Shown piece by piece: positions 18,854 through 30,970 of a stretch of DNA of 64,000 nt. Both the position numbers and the translations under genes were made by a program. The DNA is taken from positions 170,371 to 234,370 of the forward strand of contig NZ_SDLI01000001.1 of NCBI RefSeq assembly GCF_004123195.1, in the 5' to 3' direction. Below the pieces are notes generated by a model that saw nothing but the letters and a program-made list of their open reading frames with translations, was not told the origin of the DNA and did no database searches. The DNA is from Ammoniphilus sp. CFH 90114. GTDB taxonomy: Bacteria > Bacillota > Bacilli > Aneurinibacillales > RAOX-1. The stretch's first letter is position 1; every line of letters starts with the position of its first letter.

Positions 18854-20404
18854 ATGAACCGTTCTCTAGAGAGTGGGCAGAAAACGGGAGATGAACGGCT
18901 GACGACGTTAATGAATAATGTTAATGCGATTCGCGCTGTTTCATCCGCTGTTGAAGGGACGCTCGGACCGAAGGGCTTAGATACGATGCTGGTGGATGAG
19001 CAAGGTGAGGTCATTGTTACCAATGATGGTGTGACCATTCTAGAGCTGATGGAAGTCAAGCATCCTGCTGCACGAATGTTGATTAAGATTGCCACGGCTC
19101 AACAAGAAAAAGTGGGGGATGGCACAACGACAGCTACGATTCTAGCTAGCGCCCTGGTTCAGGAAGGGGCAACTCAAGTACATCGAGGGGTTCCGGTGTC
19201 ACAAGTGATCACTGGGATCAGGAAGGCCGTGCGCTACGCTCTAGCTCGCTTGACCGATCTTTCTAAGCCTATCTCAGAGCTGGGTGATCCTCATCTAGCA
19301 AGAGTAGCCTACGTTGCTTCGAGAGAAAATCAGGATATTTCTGACCTTGTGATGGAAGCCTGTCACTTGGTTGGGTATGAACAACTGATTTGCGAAGACT
19401 GGAGGCTTTCTGATTTGGTGTTTCCCTGTATAGGGGAAGAGAATGAAGTGTTTGAGGGGGTTCTCTTAAGACGAACGCCTGTCTCTAAACAAATGCCTAC
19501 TTCTCTATCCGCTCCTGAGATTCTCGTATTGGAGGACGCCTTGGCCCCGGAAGAAATTGATGAGGAAGCATTAGGGACAGAGACAGGTTTTCAGCGTTAC
19601 CTTGATAATAAAGAAGCGTTTAAATATAATCTTGAAAAGATAGCGGATTTGGGAGTATCTCTTATTGTCTGTCAGCGTTCATGTGATCCTTATGCAGAAG
19701 AGTTTTGTATTGATCGCGGTATTACCGTATTGCACAGAGTTGCAAAAGAGGAAATAAGTCGATTAGCAGACCACACAGGCGCTAAACCCATGAAGAGAAT
19801 GGGTCTTAGTAAGTCTTCAACGGAATTAGCCGAGTTGCTGGGAAAAGCCGACGAATTTAGAGTAGACGACCGTTCAGGCAGAGTCCGAATTGAACGAGGC
19901 CGCGGGAAGGCAACCGCAACCATGGTTGTTGGGGCAGCTACGGCAGAGGTCGTAGGAGAACGTGGGCGAATTGCTAGGGATGCGGCGGCCTCTGTTCAAG
20001 CAGCCGTGAAGGGCGGAGTGGTAGCTGGGGGTGGATGTGCCGAGATTGCCCTGTACCGTGAGATTGAGAGTTGGCGTACAACTCATATCGAGGGACTTGA
20101 AGGTTATGGGGTGGATGCCGTTCTTGCAGCCCTTCAGAAACCGATGTCTCAAATGATGGTAAACGCCGGTTTTAATCCGCTAGAGAAGCTAGAAGAAGTT
20201 CGCGCCTCTCAACGGTCTTTCGGATCCTCCTCCATAGGTTTAGATTACACTACGGGTAAGGTGCAAGATTTATTGGAGTCTGGAATCATTGACCCTGCTT
20301 TAGTTAAGCATTATGCCTTGAAGGCTGCCGGTGAGGTAGCGGAAAGCATTCTTAGAATACACACGGTGATTCGCATGAAATCCCATGCTGATGAACCTGA
20401 ATAG
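18854..20404 (+). CDS. Archaeal-like (Group III) bacterial chaperonin, Cpn60/TCP-1 family
   Basis: ATP-driven folding chaperonin, 516 residues. ATPase motifs are intact: LGPKG (37-41), [16 protein letters not shown] (88-95) and a GGG block near 385-395 ([12 protein letters not shown]). The equatorial segment VKHPAARML (about 68-76) and the C-terminal [11 protein letters not shown] ... LRIHTVI read like archaeal thermosomes and not like GroEL. Such chaperonins, described in some Firmicutes as Group III, lie in the dnaK operon, exactly as here between hrcA (13 nt) and grpE (11 nt). They act without a GroES lid in the cases studied. CIRCE/HrcA would make it heat-inducible. A separate groESL is expected elsewhere. 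Confidence 0.9.
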   Translation: MNRSLESGQKTGDERLTTLMNNVNAIRAVSSAVEGTLGPKGLDTMLVDEQGEVIVTNDGVTILELMEVKHPAARMLIKIATAQQEKVGDGTTTATILASALVQEGATQVHRGVPVSQVITGIRKAVRYALARLTDLSKPISELGDPHLARVAYVASRENQDISDLVMEACHLVGYEQLICEDWRLSDLVFPCIGEENEVFEGVLLRRTPVSKQMPTSLSAPEILVLEDALAPEEIDEEALGTETGFQRYLDNKEAFKYNLEKIADLGVSLIVCQRSCDPYAEEFCIDRGITVLHRVAKEEISRLADHTGAKPMKRMGLSKSSTELAELLGKADEFRVDDRSGRVRIERGRGKATATMVVGAATAEVVGERGRIARDAAASVQAAVKGGVVAGGGCAEIALYREIESWRTTHIEGLEGYGVDAVLAALQKPMSQMMVNAGFNPLEKLEEVRASQRSFGSSSIGLDYTTGKVQDLLESGIIDPALVKHYALKAAGEVAESILRIHTVIRMKSHADEPE

Positions 20405-20415
20405 GAGTTGAAATC

Positions 20416-20964
20416 ATGGAAGAAAAAAATCAGGCTGAGCAGGAGTTTTTGGAGTCGGAAGTTAAGGGAGAAGTACAAGAGGAGACGGTTGATTCTGCTG
20501 AATTGGAACAGAATGATCCGTTAGCGGCTCTAAAGCAAGAGGCGGAAGAAAACTACAATCGCTATCTTCGGGTTCAAGCCGACTTCGATAACTTCCGCAA
20601 GAGAACTCGTAAAGAAAAGGAAGAGCTGCAGAAATACGCTTCACTTCCTTTGATTGAAGGTCTTCTGCCCGCTCTTGATAATCTTGAGAGAGCACTTGCT
20701 GCAGGACAAAATACGGGGGAACATTCCGATTCCTTGATCAAAGGTGTAGAAATGGTGTTTCGTCAGATTCAGTCCGTGTTAGAGCAAGAAGGTTTGAAGC
20801 AGATCGAAGCCCAAGGGAACCCTTTTGATCCCCAGTTTCACCAGGCTGTCATGCAAGAGGAAAGTGCTGAGTATGAAGCAGGTATAGTCATTCAGGAACT
20901 ACAGAAGGGTTATGTACTAAAAGATCGTGTGATTCGTCCTTCCATGGTGAAGGTTAGTTCTTAA
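20416..20964 (+). CDS. grpE: GrpE, nucleotide exchange factor of DnaK
   Basis: 182 residues: an acidic N-terminal tail, a long coiled coil (about 35-90, with NRYLRVQADFDNFRKRTRKE) and a C-terminal beta domain (NPFDPQFHQAVM, GYVLKDRVIRPSMVKVS). It releases ADP from DnaK and acts as a thermosensor. It is the third gene of the operon; the ATG follows AGGAGTTG. Confidence 0.97.
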   Translation: MEEKNQAEQEFLESEVKGEVQEETVDSAELEQNDPLAALKQEAEENYNRYLRVQADFDNFRKRTRKEKEELQKYASLPLIEGLLPALDNLERALAAGQNTGEHSDSLIKGVEMVFRQIQSVLEQEGLKQIEAQGNPFDPQFHQAVMQEESAEYEAGIVIQELQKGYVLKDRVIRPSMVKVSS

Positions 20965-21029
20965 TACATTTCTTTAACTTGAATTCAATCCACATAACTA
21001 CTTTTGTTTTAAAATTAGGAGGGAGTTAA

Positions 21030-22868
<1,839 letters not shown>

Positions 22869-22879
22869 GGGTTGCAATG

Positions 22880-22916
22880 AGTCAAAGTCAAGGCTATACT
22901 TGGCTTTGACTTTTTC
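22880..22916 (+). terminator. Intra-operon terminator/attenuator between dnaK and dnaJ
   Basis: AGTCAAAGTCAAG pairs with CTTGGCTTTGACT (one mismatch) and is followed by TTTTT at 22911-22915. It probably lowers dnaJ expression relative to dnaK or stabilises the upstream mRNA. Confidence 0.7.
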
Positions 22917-23006
22917 CCTTATCAGAGTGTATTGCGTAACCAGAAGATACGCACGATTTAATAGATGTGCTGTAAGGCAAACCCAAGCGGGAATGAGGAG
23001 TGAACG

Positions 23007-24125
23007 ATGAGTAAACGTGATTATTACGAAGTCCTCGGCTTAAGCAAGGGAGCTTCCGAAGACGAGATAAAAAAGGCCTATCGCAAGTTGGCACGTCAGT
23101 ATCACCCTGACGTAAATAAGGCGCCCGACGCAGAAGAAAAGTTTAAAGAAGTGAAAGAGGCTTATGACATCCTAAGTGATTCTCAAAAGAGAGCGATGTA
23201 TGACCAGTACGGACATGCGGGTACGGACCCTAATGCTGGCTTTGGCGGCGCTCAGGATTTTGGTGGCGGTTTTGGAGATATTTTTGACATGTTTTTTGGC
23301 GGCGGTGGCGGCAGGAGGAACCCGAATGCGCCAAGGCAAGGGGCCGATCTTCAATATACGTTATCCATGCAATTTAAAGAAGCGGTTTTTGGGAAAGAAT
23401 TGGATATAGAGATTCCTAAAGATATGGAATGCGATACGTGTCATGGTTCGGGTGCAGAGCCTGGAAGTAAAGTGGAGACCTGTACCACTTGCCGAGGAAC
23501 CGGTCAGCAAGAGCAGGTGGCCAATACCCCATTTGGACGTGTAGTTAACCGGAGAACGTGTACAGCTTGTGGTGGAAGAGGCAAGATGATACAAGTTAAG
23601 TGTTCAGATTGTCGTGGAGCAGGTACGGTCAAGAAGCGCAGAAAAATACACTTAAACATTCCTGCAGGTGTCGACGAAGGGGCACAACTTCGTGTACCAG
23701 GAGAAGGCGAACCTGGTCTAAACGGAGGACCTCCTGGAGATTTGTACGTCGTCATCCGTGTAAAACAGCATGAATTTTTTGAGCGAGATGGATATGATAT
23801 CTACTGTAAGGTGCCGATTACCTTTACGCAGGCTGCTTTAGGGGACGAAATTGAAGTGCCGACCCTTGACGGGAAAGTGAAATTGAAGGTTCCTGCTGGA
23901 ACTCAAACGGATACGTATTTCCGTTTACGTGGAAAGGGAGTTCCACATTTGCGACGTAATGCACAAGGGGATCAGCATGTCCGAGTCGTTGTCGTCACAC
24001 CTACGAACTTAACGGAAAAACAAAAGGATCTTCTTCGTGAGTTTGGAGAAATTAGCGGAGTGAAGCCATCGGAAGAGGAAGCTTCTTTTTTTGATAAGAT
24101 GAAACGCGCTTTTCGCGGGGAGTAG
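23007..24125 (+). CDS. dnaJ: Co-chaperone DnaJ (Hsp40)
   Basis: 372 residues with the J-domain ([15 protein letters not shown], catalytic HPD in QYHPDVNK), a Gly/Phe-rich linker, a zinc domain with four CxxCxGxG repeats ([32 protein letters not shown]) and the C-terminal peptide-binding domains. All zinc ligands are present. It stimulates DnaK ATPase. The ATG follows GAGGAGTG. Confidence 0.98.
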   Translation: MSKRDYYEVLGLSKGASEDEIKKAYRKLARQYHPDVNKAPDAEEKFKEVKEAYDILSDSQKRAMYDQYGHAGTDPNAGFGGAQDFGGGFGDIFDMFFGGGGGRRNPNAPRQGADLQYTLSMQFKEAVFGKELDIEIPKDMECDTCHGSGAEPGSKVETCTTCRGTGQQEQVANTPFGRVVNRRTCTACGGRGKMIQVKCSDCRGAGTVKKRRKIHLNIPAGVDEGAQLRVPGEGEPGLNGGPPGDLYVVIRVKQHEFFERDGYDIYCKVPITFTQAALGDEIEVPTLDGKVKLKVPAGTQTDTYFRLRGKGVPHLRRNAQGDQHVRVVVVTPTNLTEKQKDLLREFGEISGVKPSEEEASFFDKMKRAFRGE

Positions 24126-24161
24126 CATTGGGTCTCAAGGGATAACAGGAGGGAGCAAAAA

Positions 24162-25109
24162 ATGAGCAATATGAAATGGTCGGAAATCAGTATTCATACA
24201 ACGCAAGAGGCTGTAGAAGCCGTGTCTAACATCCTTCACGAGGCAGGAGCAAGCGGGGTCGTCATCGAAGATCCAGAAATGTTGCATAGGGAATGGGATG
24301 TATCTTATGGTGAAATTTATCAGCTCTCTCCGAATGATTATCCTGAAGAAGGAGTTATTGTCAAAGCATATCTCCCAATCAATGGACACATCGCGGAAAC
24401 CGTCGAGGAAATTAAGCAGAGAGTACAAAGCCTAGAGGCTTATGATATTCCGATTGGGCGAGCGGAAATAACTTTAGCTGAAGTCCATGAAGAAGAATGG
24501 GCTATAGCATGGAAAAAGTATTACAAGCCAGTAAGAATTTCTGAACGAATTACCATAACCCCTACTTGGGAAGATTATACTCCGGCATCGGAGGAAGAAC
24601 TGATTATTGAGTTGGATCCGGGAATGGCCTTTGGAACAGGTACGCATCCGACAACTGTCTTATGTATCAGAGCTCTAGAGAAATATCTTCAATCAGGGGA
24701 TGAAGTCATTGATGTCGGATGTGGTTCAGGTATTCTAAGTATTGCCGCAGCCAAACTTGGGGCAAAATCCGTTTTAGCTATGGATTTGGATGAAGTTGCA
24801 GTAAAATCCACCTTTCTCAACTCGGAATTAAATCAAGTTGAGGGCAAAATAAACATCAAGCAAAATAATCTTCTTGAAGGCATCTCCACTCCAGTGGACT
24901 TGATTGTATCCAATATTTTAGCTGAGATTATTGTGCGCTTTGTGGATGATGCCTACTCCCTGCTCCCATTAGAAGGGATGTTTATCACTTCGGGAATTAT
25001 AGGTCAGAAGGAACAAGAGGTAAGGGAAGCATTGATTCAAGCGGGCTTTGATGTTATTGAAGTTCAAGAGCTTGAGGATTGGGTTTCCATTGTTGCGAAA
25101 AAAAAGTAG
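24162..25109 (+). CDS. prmA: Ribosomal protein L11 methyltransferase
   Basis: 315-residue SAM methyltransferase that trimethylates ribosomal protein L11. It starts [14 protein letters not shown] after a short lead, with the SAM loop [14 protein letters not shown], the preceding [14 protein letters not shown] signature and the NILAEI catalytic-loop motif. It is 37 nt after dnaJ with a GGAGGG site, the B. subtilis order dnaJ-prmA-rsmE-mtaB. Confidence 0.95.
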   Translation: MSNMKWSEISIHTTQEAVEAVSNILHEAGASGVVIEDPEMLHREWDVSYGEIYQLSPNDYPEEGVIVKAYLPINGHIAETVEEIKQRVQSLEAYDIPIGRAEITLAEVHEEEWAIAWKKYYKPVRISERITITPTWEDYTPASEEELIIELDPGMAFGTGTHPTTVLCIRALEKYLQSGDEVIDVGCGSGILSIAAAKLGAKSVLAMDLDEVAVKSTFLNSELNQVEGKINIKQNNLLEGISTPVDLIVSNILAEIIVRFVDDAYSLLPLEGMFITSGIIGQKEQEVREALIQAGFDVIEVQELEDWVSIVAKKK

Positions 25110-25125
25110 ATTGAGGGATTAAGCC

Positions 25126-25878
25126 ATGCAGAGGTATTTCGTCGACCAGAAAAATGTAGCCCCAGATAGACAAGAAATCATCATTGTGGGTGATGATGTT
25201 GCCCATATTACAAAAGTAATGAGGTCGACTGTCGGAACTAGGTTCATTTGTTGCGATGAACAAGGCTCCTGCTATGTCTGTAAGGTCGAGGGCATGGAGA
25301 AAGACAAAGTAATCTGCCGTATGGAAGAACAACTCCTAGAGAGCAGAGAACTTCCTATCAAGATTACGATCGCACAGGGATTGCCCAAAGGAGATAAAAT
25401 GGAGATGGTGATCCAGAAAGGGACGGAATTAGGAGCCCATGTTTTCGTTCCCTTCACCTCTTCACGAACTGTGGTTCAATTAGATGCTAAGAAAGAACAG
25501 AAAAGAGTAGAGCGCTGGTCTAAAATTGCTAAGGAAGCCGCTGAGCAATCCCATCGGCAATTTGTTCCAAGCATACAGCCGCTTCATTCCTGGAAACAGT
25601 TGCTGAACCTAGCGAAGGAGTATGACGTTGCCCTTTTGGCCTATGAGAATGAACAAGCAGGGACGCTTCACGAAGCTTTTGGCAGGCTTCAAGCTGGATC
25701 GAGAGTTCTACTGGCCATCGGACCAGAAGGTGGCTTCTCCGAGTTAGAGGTAAGGGAAGCTATGGAATATGGTTTTCTGTCGGTATCACTCGGAAAGAGA
25801 ATATTACGTACAGAAACCGCTGCTCTTTATGGGCTTTCCTGTATCTCGTATTACTATGAACAGTTGGGAGGTAGGTAA
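25126..25878 (+). CDS. rsmE: 16S rRNA (uracil-1498-N3)-methyltransferase RsmE
   Basis: 250-residue SPOUT-family enzyme with an N-terminal PUA-like domain (MQRYFVD, HITKVMRS) and a trefoil-knot C-terminus with GPEGGFSELE and SLGKRILRTETAAL, the SAM-binding knot. It modifies the decoding region of 16S rRNA. It is co-transcribed with prmA (16-nt gap) and followed 4 nt later by mtaB. Confidence 0.95.
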   Translation: MQRYFVDQKNVAPDRQEIIIVGDDVAHITKVMRSTVGTRFICCDEQGSCYVCKVEGMEKDKVICRMEEQLLESRELPIKITIAQGLPKGDKMEMVIQKGTELGAHVFVPFTSSRTVVQLDAKKEQKRVERWSKIAKEAAEQSHRQFVPSIQPLHSWKQLLNLAKEYDVALLAYENEQAGTLHEAFGRLQAGSRVLLAIGPEGGFSELEVREAMEYGFLSVSLGKRILRTETAALYGLSCISYYYEQLGGR

Positions 25879-25882
25879 ATTC

Positions 25883-27223
25883 ATGCCTACTGTTGCCTTT
25901 CAAACACTTGGCTGTAAGGTGAATCATTATGAAACAGAAGCCATTTGGCAAATTTTTAAGCAAGGTGGATATGACCAGGTTCCTTATGAAGAGGACTCTG
26001 ATGTCTATGTCATTAATACTTGTACGGTTACGAATACAGGAGATAAGAAAAGCCGGCAGGTGATTCGTCGTGCAGTTCGGCGAAATCCGGAAGCTATTGT
26101 CGTGGTAACGGGATGTTATGCCCAAACCTCTCCTGCTGAAGTGGCTAATATCCCTGGTGTCGACATTGTCCTCGGGACGCAGGGGAGAGAGCAGCTCTTA
26201 AGCTTGATTGAGGAATATCGAAGTCACCGAGAGCCAATTAATGCGGTTAAAAATATCATGAAAACTCGCCAATTTGAAGAATTGGAGGTTCCTGATTTTA
26301 CAGACCGCACTCGGGCGTCTCTTAAAATACAAGAAGGTTGTAACAACTTTTGTACCTTTTGCATCATTCCTTGGGCACGAGGGCTCATGCGAAGCCGTGA
26401 TCCGGAAAATGTTCTTGAACAAGCCCGGAAACTTGTGGCTGGAGGATATAAAGAAATCGTCCTTACAGGCATTCATACCGGCGGGTATGGGGAAGACCTG
26501 GAACACTACAACCTGGCTAAGCTTCTTCGTGATCTGGATCAGGTTGAGGGACTTCAACGAATCCGCATAAGCTCCATTGAAGCAAGTCAAATTACGGACG
26601 AAGTTATAGATGTGCTAAGGTCCTCCGATAAGATGTGTCGACATCTTCATATTCCTTTGCAGGCTGGGGATGACCAAGTCTTAAAGCGCATGCGCCGAAA
26701 ATATACGGTAGAAGAGTACCGGAAAAAGATCGAGCAAATCCGTGAAGCTATGCCGGGAGTAGCGATTACGACGGATGTAATCGTAGGGTTTCCAGGTGAG
26801 ACGAGAGAGTTGTTCGAGAACGGATATCAATTTATTCAGGACATTCAATTTGCAGAGATGCACGTCTTTCCTTACTCCAAGAGGACGGGAACCCCTGCTG
26901 CGAAGTTTGAGCATCAGATCCCTGAGGAAATAAAAAATGAGCGTGTACAAAGACTTATACAGCTGTCTAACCATTTCTCTTTAGAATATTCCAAGCAATT
27001 TATTGGTGATGTATTGGATATTATTCCCGAAAGTGCTTATTCAGATGATTCCGGAGAGCAAAATTTATTTTATGGCTACTCTGATAACTACCTGAAGGTT
27101 ATATTTAAAGGTACCCCAGATTTAATTGGGAAGATGGTAAGGATTCGATTAGATGAACCTGGTGTTGAGTTCTGTAAAGGAACTTTTCTGCGTGAGCTAG
27201 ACCTTGCCGCGTTAACATCATAA
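25883..27223 (+). CDS. mtaB: tRNA (N6-threonylcarbamoyladenosine-37) methylthiotransferase MtaB
   Basis: Converts t6A37 to ms2t6A in tRNAs reading ANN codons. 446 residues: an N-terminal UPF0004 domain (FQTLGCKVNHYETE, CYAQT), a radical SAM core with CNNFCTFC, and a C-terminal TRAM-like domain. ATG 25883 is preferred over the frame's extension into rsmE because GGGAGG precedes it and LGCKVN lies close to the N-terminus in homologues. It is the last gene of the run before a strong terminator. Confidence 0.95.
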   Translation: MPTVAFQTLGCKVNHYETEAIWQIFKQGGYDQVPYEEDSDVYVINTCTVTNTGDKKSRQVIRRAVRRNPEAIVVVTGCYAQTSPAEVANIPGVDIVLGTQGREQLLSLIEEYRSHREPINAVKNIMKTRQFEELEVPDFTDRTRASLKIQEGCNNFCTFCIIPWARGLMRSRDPENVLEQARKLVAGGYKEIVLTGIHTGGYGEDLEHYNLAKLLRDLDQVEGLQRIRISSIEASQITDEVIDVLRSSDKMCRHLHIPLQAGDDQVLKRMRRKYTVEEYRKKIEQIREAMPGVAITTDVIVGFPGETRELFENGYQFIQDIQFAEMHVFPYSKRTGTPAAKFEHQIPEEIKNERVQRLIQLSNHFSLEYSKQFIGDVLDIIPESAYSDDSGEQNLFYGYSDNYLKVIFKGTPDLIGKMVRIRLDEPGVEFCKGTFLRELDLAALTS

Positions 27224-27234
27224 TGAAGTAAATG

Positions 27235-27270
27235 AGGATATCTGGTGAATGAAGCCAGATATCCTTTTTT
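27235..27270 (+). terminator. Rho-independent terminator after mtaB
   Basis: Perfect 11-bp stem AGGATATCTGG / CCAGATATCCT with TTTTTT. It ends the operon that starts at hrcA. Confidence 0.9.
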
Positions 27271-27372
27271 GATCTTCTAGAAGAAACTTTTTTTCTTTAG
27301 GAATAAAGGTTAAAATAAAAGAAATCTTGTAGGATGAACCATCTAACAGATCGGTTTAGAAAAGGGTGATGG

Positions 27373-27813
27373 ATGTTGAAGGAGATATCTGCCGGCGGGG
27401 TCGTGTTTCGCAGACGAGGTGAGCAATTAGATTTACTCATTATAGAAGACAGGTATATGAAGATTTCTCTTCCTAAGGGAAAGCAAGAACCTGGGGAGAC
27501 TATGGAACAAACTGCATTAAGGGAAGTAAAGGAAGAAACAGGAATAGATGGTCGGGTAGTGGAGCCTCTAGAAGTGATCTATTATCAGTATTATCATCCA
27601 CAGATCGGTCCGATTAATAAAGAAGTTCACTACTATTTGGTTGAAGCGTTGGGTGGTGAATTAACCCCACAAATCGAGGAGATCAACAAGGTTACGTGGA
27701 TGGAACCAGATAGGGCTTGGGCTGTCCAGATGTCCTCAGGTTATGAAAACAATCATTCCGTTATGGACAAGGCGTTCACCTTATTAAATCTAAAAAAGGG
27801 GAATTTATCATGA
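27373..27813 (+). CDS. Nudix hydrolase
   Basis: 146 residues with a complete Nudix box, [20 protein letters not shown] followed by TGI, which binds metal and cleaves nucleoside diphosphate-X compounds. It starts [14 protein letters not shown], common to the Ap4A/ADP-ribose-type group. ATG 27373 follows GGGTGATGG. Its stop overlaps the deoC start by 4 nt, so the two are translationally coupled, which hints at a link to nucleoside turnover. The substrate is not predictable. Confidence 0.88.
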   Translation: MLKEISAGGVVFRRRGEQLDLLIIEDRYMKISLPKGKQEPGETMEQTALREVKEETGIDGRVVEPLEVIYYQYYHPQIGPINKEVHYYLVEALGGELTPQIEEINKVTWMEPDRAWAVQMSSGYENNHSVMDKAFTLLNLKKGNLS

Positions 27814-28481
27814 AACCATTGAATGAGTATATAGATCACACGTTGCTAAAACCTGAAGTAACAAGAGAGCAAATTATCCAGCTCTGCCAAGAAGCGAAGG
27901 AGCATAAGTTTGCAGCGGTTTGTGTGAACCCTGTATGGGTGGGTCTGTGCGGGGAACAATTAGCTGGTACAAAAGTTCAAGTGGCAACAGTTGTTGGTTT
28001 TCCATTAGGGGCTAATACTTCGGAAGTAAAGGCTTATGAAACAAAGCAAGCAGTAGAACAAGGGGCGACTGAGATCGATATGGTTTTGAATGTAGGTGCC
28101 CTTAAATCTCAGGATCTTGAATGGGTGAAGAATGACGTTGCGGCTGTTGTAGATGCGGCAAAGGGTAAAGCGATTGTTAAAGTTATCCTAGAGACCGGCT
28201 TACTTACAGAAGAAGAGATTGCTCAAGCCTCGCGTCTATCTGTAGAAGCGGGTGCTCACTTTGTGAAGACGTCGACAGGGTTTGGGCCAGGTGGCGCTAC
28301 AGTTCCTCATATTAAGCTGATGCGGAGTATTGTGGGGCCTGAAATTGGAGTAAAGGCATCTGGGGGTGTTAGGGATTATGAGACGGCGAAGGCGATGATT
28401 GAAGCGGGAGCCACTCGTATTGGTGCTAGTGCCGGGATTGCTATTGTTACAGGGGAAAAAGGGTCAACTGAGGGTTATTAA
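27810..28481 (+). CDS. deoC: Deoxyribose-phosphate aldolase
   Basis: 223-residue TIM-barrel class I aldolase that splits 2-deoxyribose 5-phosphate into glyceraldehyde 3-phosphate and acetaldehyde. It shows [29 protein letters not shown] and the Schiff-base lysine block [14 protein letters not shown]. Length is normal. It is coupled to the Nudix gene and ends at a strong bidirectional terminator. deoR and pdp genes are not nearby. Confidence 0.96.
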   Translation: MKPLNEYIDHTLLKPEVTREQIIQLCQEAKEHKFAAVCVNPVWVGLCGEQLAGTKVQVATVVGFPLGANTSEVKAYETKQAVEQGATEIDMVLNVGALKSQDLEWVKNDVAAVVDAAKGKAIVKVILETGLLTEEEIAQASRLSVEAGAHFVKTSTGFGPGGATVPHIKLMRSIVGPEIGVKASGGVRDYETAKAMIEAGATRIGASAGIAIVTGEKGSTEGY

Positions 28482-28500
28482 ATACCTATCTAGCAGGCTT

Positions 28501-28548
28501 AAAAAGGCTTTTGCGCAGTGGAGTCACGTGGCAAAAGCCTTTCTTTTT
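28501..28548. terminator. Bidirectional terminator between deoC and yqeW
   Basis: AAAGGCTTTTGC pairs with GCAAAAGCCTTT; T-rich to the right, AAAAA to the left for the minus strand. Confidence 0.85.
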
Positions 28549-28552
28549 ATGC

Positions 28553-29482
28553 TTACTTCTTCTCGGGAATAAGGTACTCAATAAATTTTGCAAATAATGA
28601 AGCAAATGGTAATACAACAAAGGAACAAACGACATTAAAAATGGTCTGAGCATGGGCAACTTGAGCAGGAGGGTGGGCTGTCAGGGTGGTGCTGATGAGA
28701 GCAAGAAACCCAATTAGTGGGATAAATGCAATCACTCCAGCCACATTTAAAATAATATGACTCCATGCTACTCGGATTGAAGCCGTATTCCCGCCTATGG
28801 AGGCAATGAGTGCCGTCATACAGGTACCGATATTGCTGCCAAGCACAATGGCAATAGCCATGGTTAAAGGGATGAGATGATCTCCCATGAAGTTCATCGT
28901 AATAGCTGTTGTAGCCGAACTGCTCTGGATGGCAGCGGTTATAACAGTTCCAATAAGGATACCAATAACACTGCTTTCTGATCCCCACATGACCATATCG
29001 CGAAATATTCCCGTTTCTCGAATGGGGTGAACAATATCCTGCATCGCATCCATCCCTAAAAAAATGCATCCAAATCCTGCTAATGCAAGCCCTGTGCATC
29101 GAAGAATGTGATGAGGCAGAAACCAGAAAAAGGCACCTATTAAAAAAATGGGGACAGCATACTCATAGATGTCTAAGGCAATAATTTGGGTTGTAACCGT
29201 TGTACCGATATTACTACCCAAGATAATTCCAATGGTCTGTGAAAACGTTAGTAAACGGGCATTGGTGAGTCCGATGGTGATGACGGTTACGGCACTGCTG
29301 CTTTGAAGGAGCATTGTAATGATGGTTCCGGTAATAAAGCTATGTACAGGGGTCTTGGTAAAACGGGTTAGAACATCTTTTAATTTGTGGGCTGCAAGGT
29401 TATTAAGTCCGAGTTTCATAATCTGCATGCCAAACATAAAGAGGGAGATTCCAACAGCAAATGGGATGATAATCTCTTTCAT
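28553..29482 (-). CDS. yqeW: Na/Pi cotransporter family membrane protein
   Basis: 309 residues, about eight hydrophobic helices, with the two inverted-repeat QSSSA motifs (LLQSSSAVTVI and AIQSSSATTAI) and two GSNIGT motifs that form the phosphate/sodium site in PF02690 transporters. B. subtilis YqeW lies next to yqeV (mtaB), as here apart from the Nudix-deoC pair. It probably moves phosphate with sodium. The C-terminal PhoU-like domain of NptA-type proteins is absent. Confidence 0.88.
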   Translation of the reverse strand: MKEIIIPFAVGISLFMFGMQIMKLGLNNLAAHKLKDVLTRFTKTPVHSFITGTIITMLLQSSSAVTVITIGLTNARLLTFSQTIGIILGSNIGTTVTTQIIALDIYEYAVPIFLIGAFFWFLPHHILRCTGLALAGFGCIFLGMDAMQDIVHPIRETGIFRDMVMWGSESSVIGILIGTVITAAIQSSSATTAITMNFMGDHLIPLTMAIAIVLGSNIGTCMTALIASIGGNTASIRVAWSHIILNVAGVIAFIPLIGFLALISTTLTAHPPAQVAHAQTIFNVVCSFVVLPFASLFAKFIEYLIPEKK

Positions 29483-29614
29483 GGTTCAGCTCCTATTTGG
29501 GATAATTCTATAGGGAAATAGTTCATGATAATTATAGGTATGTTGGGATGTAGACAGGCATGACAAGCTTTTCTTGTCTGATCAGGCAAATGAGGATGGA
29601 AAGGAACATTACTA

Positions 29615-30970
29615 ATGGCTAAAGTTTATTTGGCAAGCAATAGAAAGAAACGTTTAGAGAAGGGGCATCCTTGGATTTTTCAGTCCGAGGTGGCAACCAT
29701 TGAAGGGGATTTTAATCCGGGAGATGTCGTGGAGGTCTGCAATCAAAAAGGTCATTTCCTAGCTAAAGGATATATCAATCCACAGTCTCAGATCGTTGTC
29801 AGGGTTCTTACATATGACCCAAATGAAGAGATAGACTTATTGTTTTTTCAAGATCGGATCAAATCCGCCGTATCTTATCGACGTCGTTTCCTAGGAGATA
29901 TTGAGTCCTATCGCGCGATTTATGGTGAGGCGGATTTCCTTCCTGGTTTAGTAGTAGATAAATTTAAAGATATCTTAGTTGTTCAGATTCTGTCTTTAGG
30001 AATGGAGCTTAGAAAAGATTGGATAAAACAAGCTCTTCTAGATGTTTTCAAGCCTAAGGGAATTTATCTTCGGAATGACGTGCCTGTCCGAGAGTTAGAA
30101 GGGCTCAATCAGGAAAAAGGGTTTTGGCACGGAGAGTTTGAAACGGATGTAGAAATAATTGAAAATGATTTAAAGTATATCATTGATGTGAAGGAAGGGC
30201 AGAAAACGGGCTTCTTCTTTGATCAAAGAGAGAATCGGGCAGCGATTGCTCCCCTGATGAAAGGATGGGGAGCACGAAGTGGAATTCATTTAACTCCAGT
30301 GGATCAAATCGAAGCTTATGATCCAGATAATCCAAAATTTACGCAATCCATTTCGCAACAAATGGACAACCATGGACAGCCGAAGTGGTTGCCTGTTAAT
30401 AAAAACGGTAAGGTGGTGGAATACCCTTACTGGGATGGGGCAACAGTACTAGAATGTTTTGCCCATACAGGATCCTTTACTCTTAATGCTTGTAAACATG
30501 GAGCTAAGAAGGTGACATGTTTAGATATTTCGGATCATGCTATTCAGACAGCAAGAAAGAATATAGAATTAAATGGCTTTGAGGATCGTGTGGAGTTTGT
30601 CGTTGCCAATGCATTTGATTATTTACGGGAGCAAGTCTCTGAAGGTCGAACATGGGATGTTGTGATCTTAGATCCTCCTGCTTTTGCTAAATCTCGTGGA
30701 GCTGTTAAATCGGCCTGCAGAGGATATAAAGATATTAATTTACATGGATTAAAGCTCGTCAATGATGGGGGGTTCTTAGTCACAGCATCTTGCTCCTATC
30801 ACATGTCTCCAGAGTTATTTCGTGAGACCATTGAAGAGGCTGCCTTTGATGCTAAGAAATTTCTTCGGCTTGTTCATTGGTCAGGTGCAGGAAAGGATCA
30901 TCCAGAAATTTTGGGAGTTAATGAGGGTCATTACTTAAAATTTGCTATCTTTGAAGTTCACTCCAAATAA
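29615..30970 (+). CDS. Class I SAM-dependent rRNA methyltransferase, RlmI-like, with an internal insertion
   Basis: 451 residues. An N-terminal PUA domain (about 1-75; LEKGHPWIFQSEV) is followed by the RlmI-type middle domain (GLVVDKF, EGQKTGFFFDQRENR) and a Rossmann methyltransferase (LECFAHTGSFTL, CLDIS, LDPPAFAKSR, CSYHMS). The family makes m5C in 23S rRNA, with a catalytic Cys in the CSYH motif. Compared with the usual roughly 395 residues, there are about 50 extra residues between the DQREN block and the SAM loop (about 212-268; MKGWGARSGIHLTP ... NKNGKVVEYPY). The target base is inferred only from the family. Confidence 0.88.
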   Translation: MAKVYLASNRKKRLEKGHPWIFQSEVATIEGDFNPGDVVEVCNQKGHFLAKGYINPQSQIVVRVLTYDPNEEIDLLFFQDRIKSAVSYRRRFLGDIESYRAIYGEADFLPGLVVDKFKDILVVQILSLGMELRKDWIKQALLDVFKPKGIYLRNDVPVRELEGLNQEKGFWHGEFETDVEIIENDLKYIIDVKEGQKTGFFFDQRENRAAIAPLMKGWGARSGIHLTPVDQIEAYDPDNPKFTQSISQQMDNHGQPKWLPVNKNGKVVEYPYWDGATVLECFAHTGSFTLNACKHGAKKVTCLDISDHAIQTARKNIELNGFEDRVEFVVANAFDYLREQVSEGRTWDVVILDPPAFAKSRGAVKSACRGYKDINLHGLKLVNDGGFLVTASCSYHMSPELFRETIEEAAFDAKKFLRLVHWSGAGKDHPEILGVNEGHYLKFAIFEVHSK

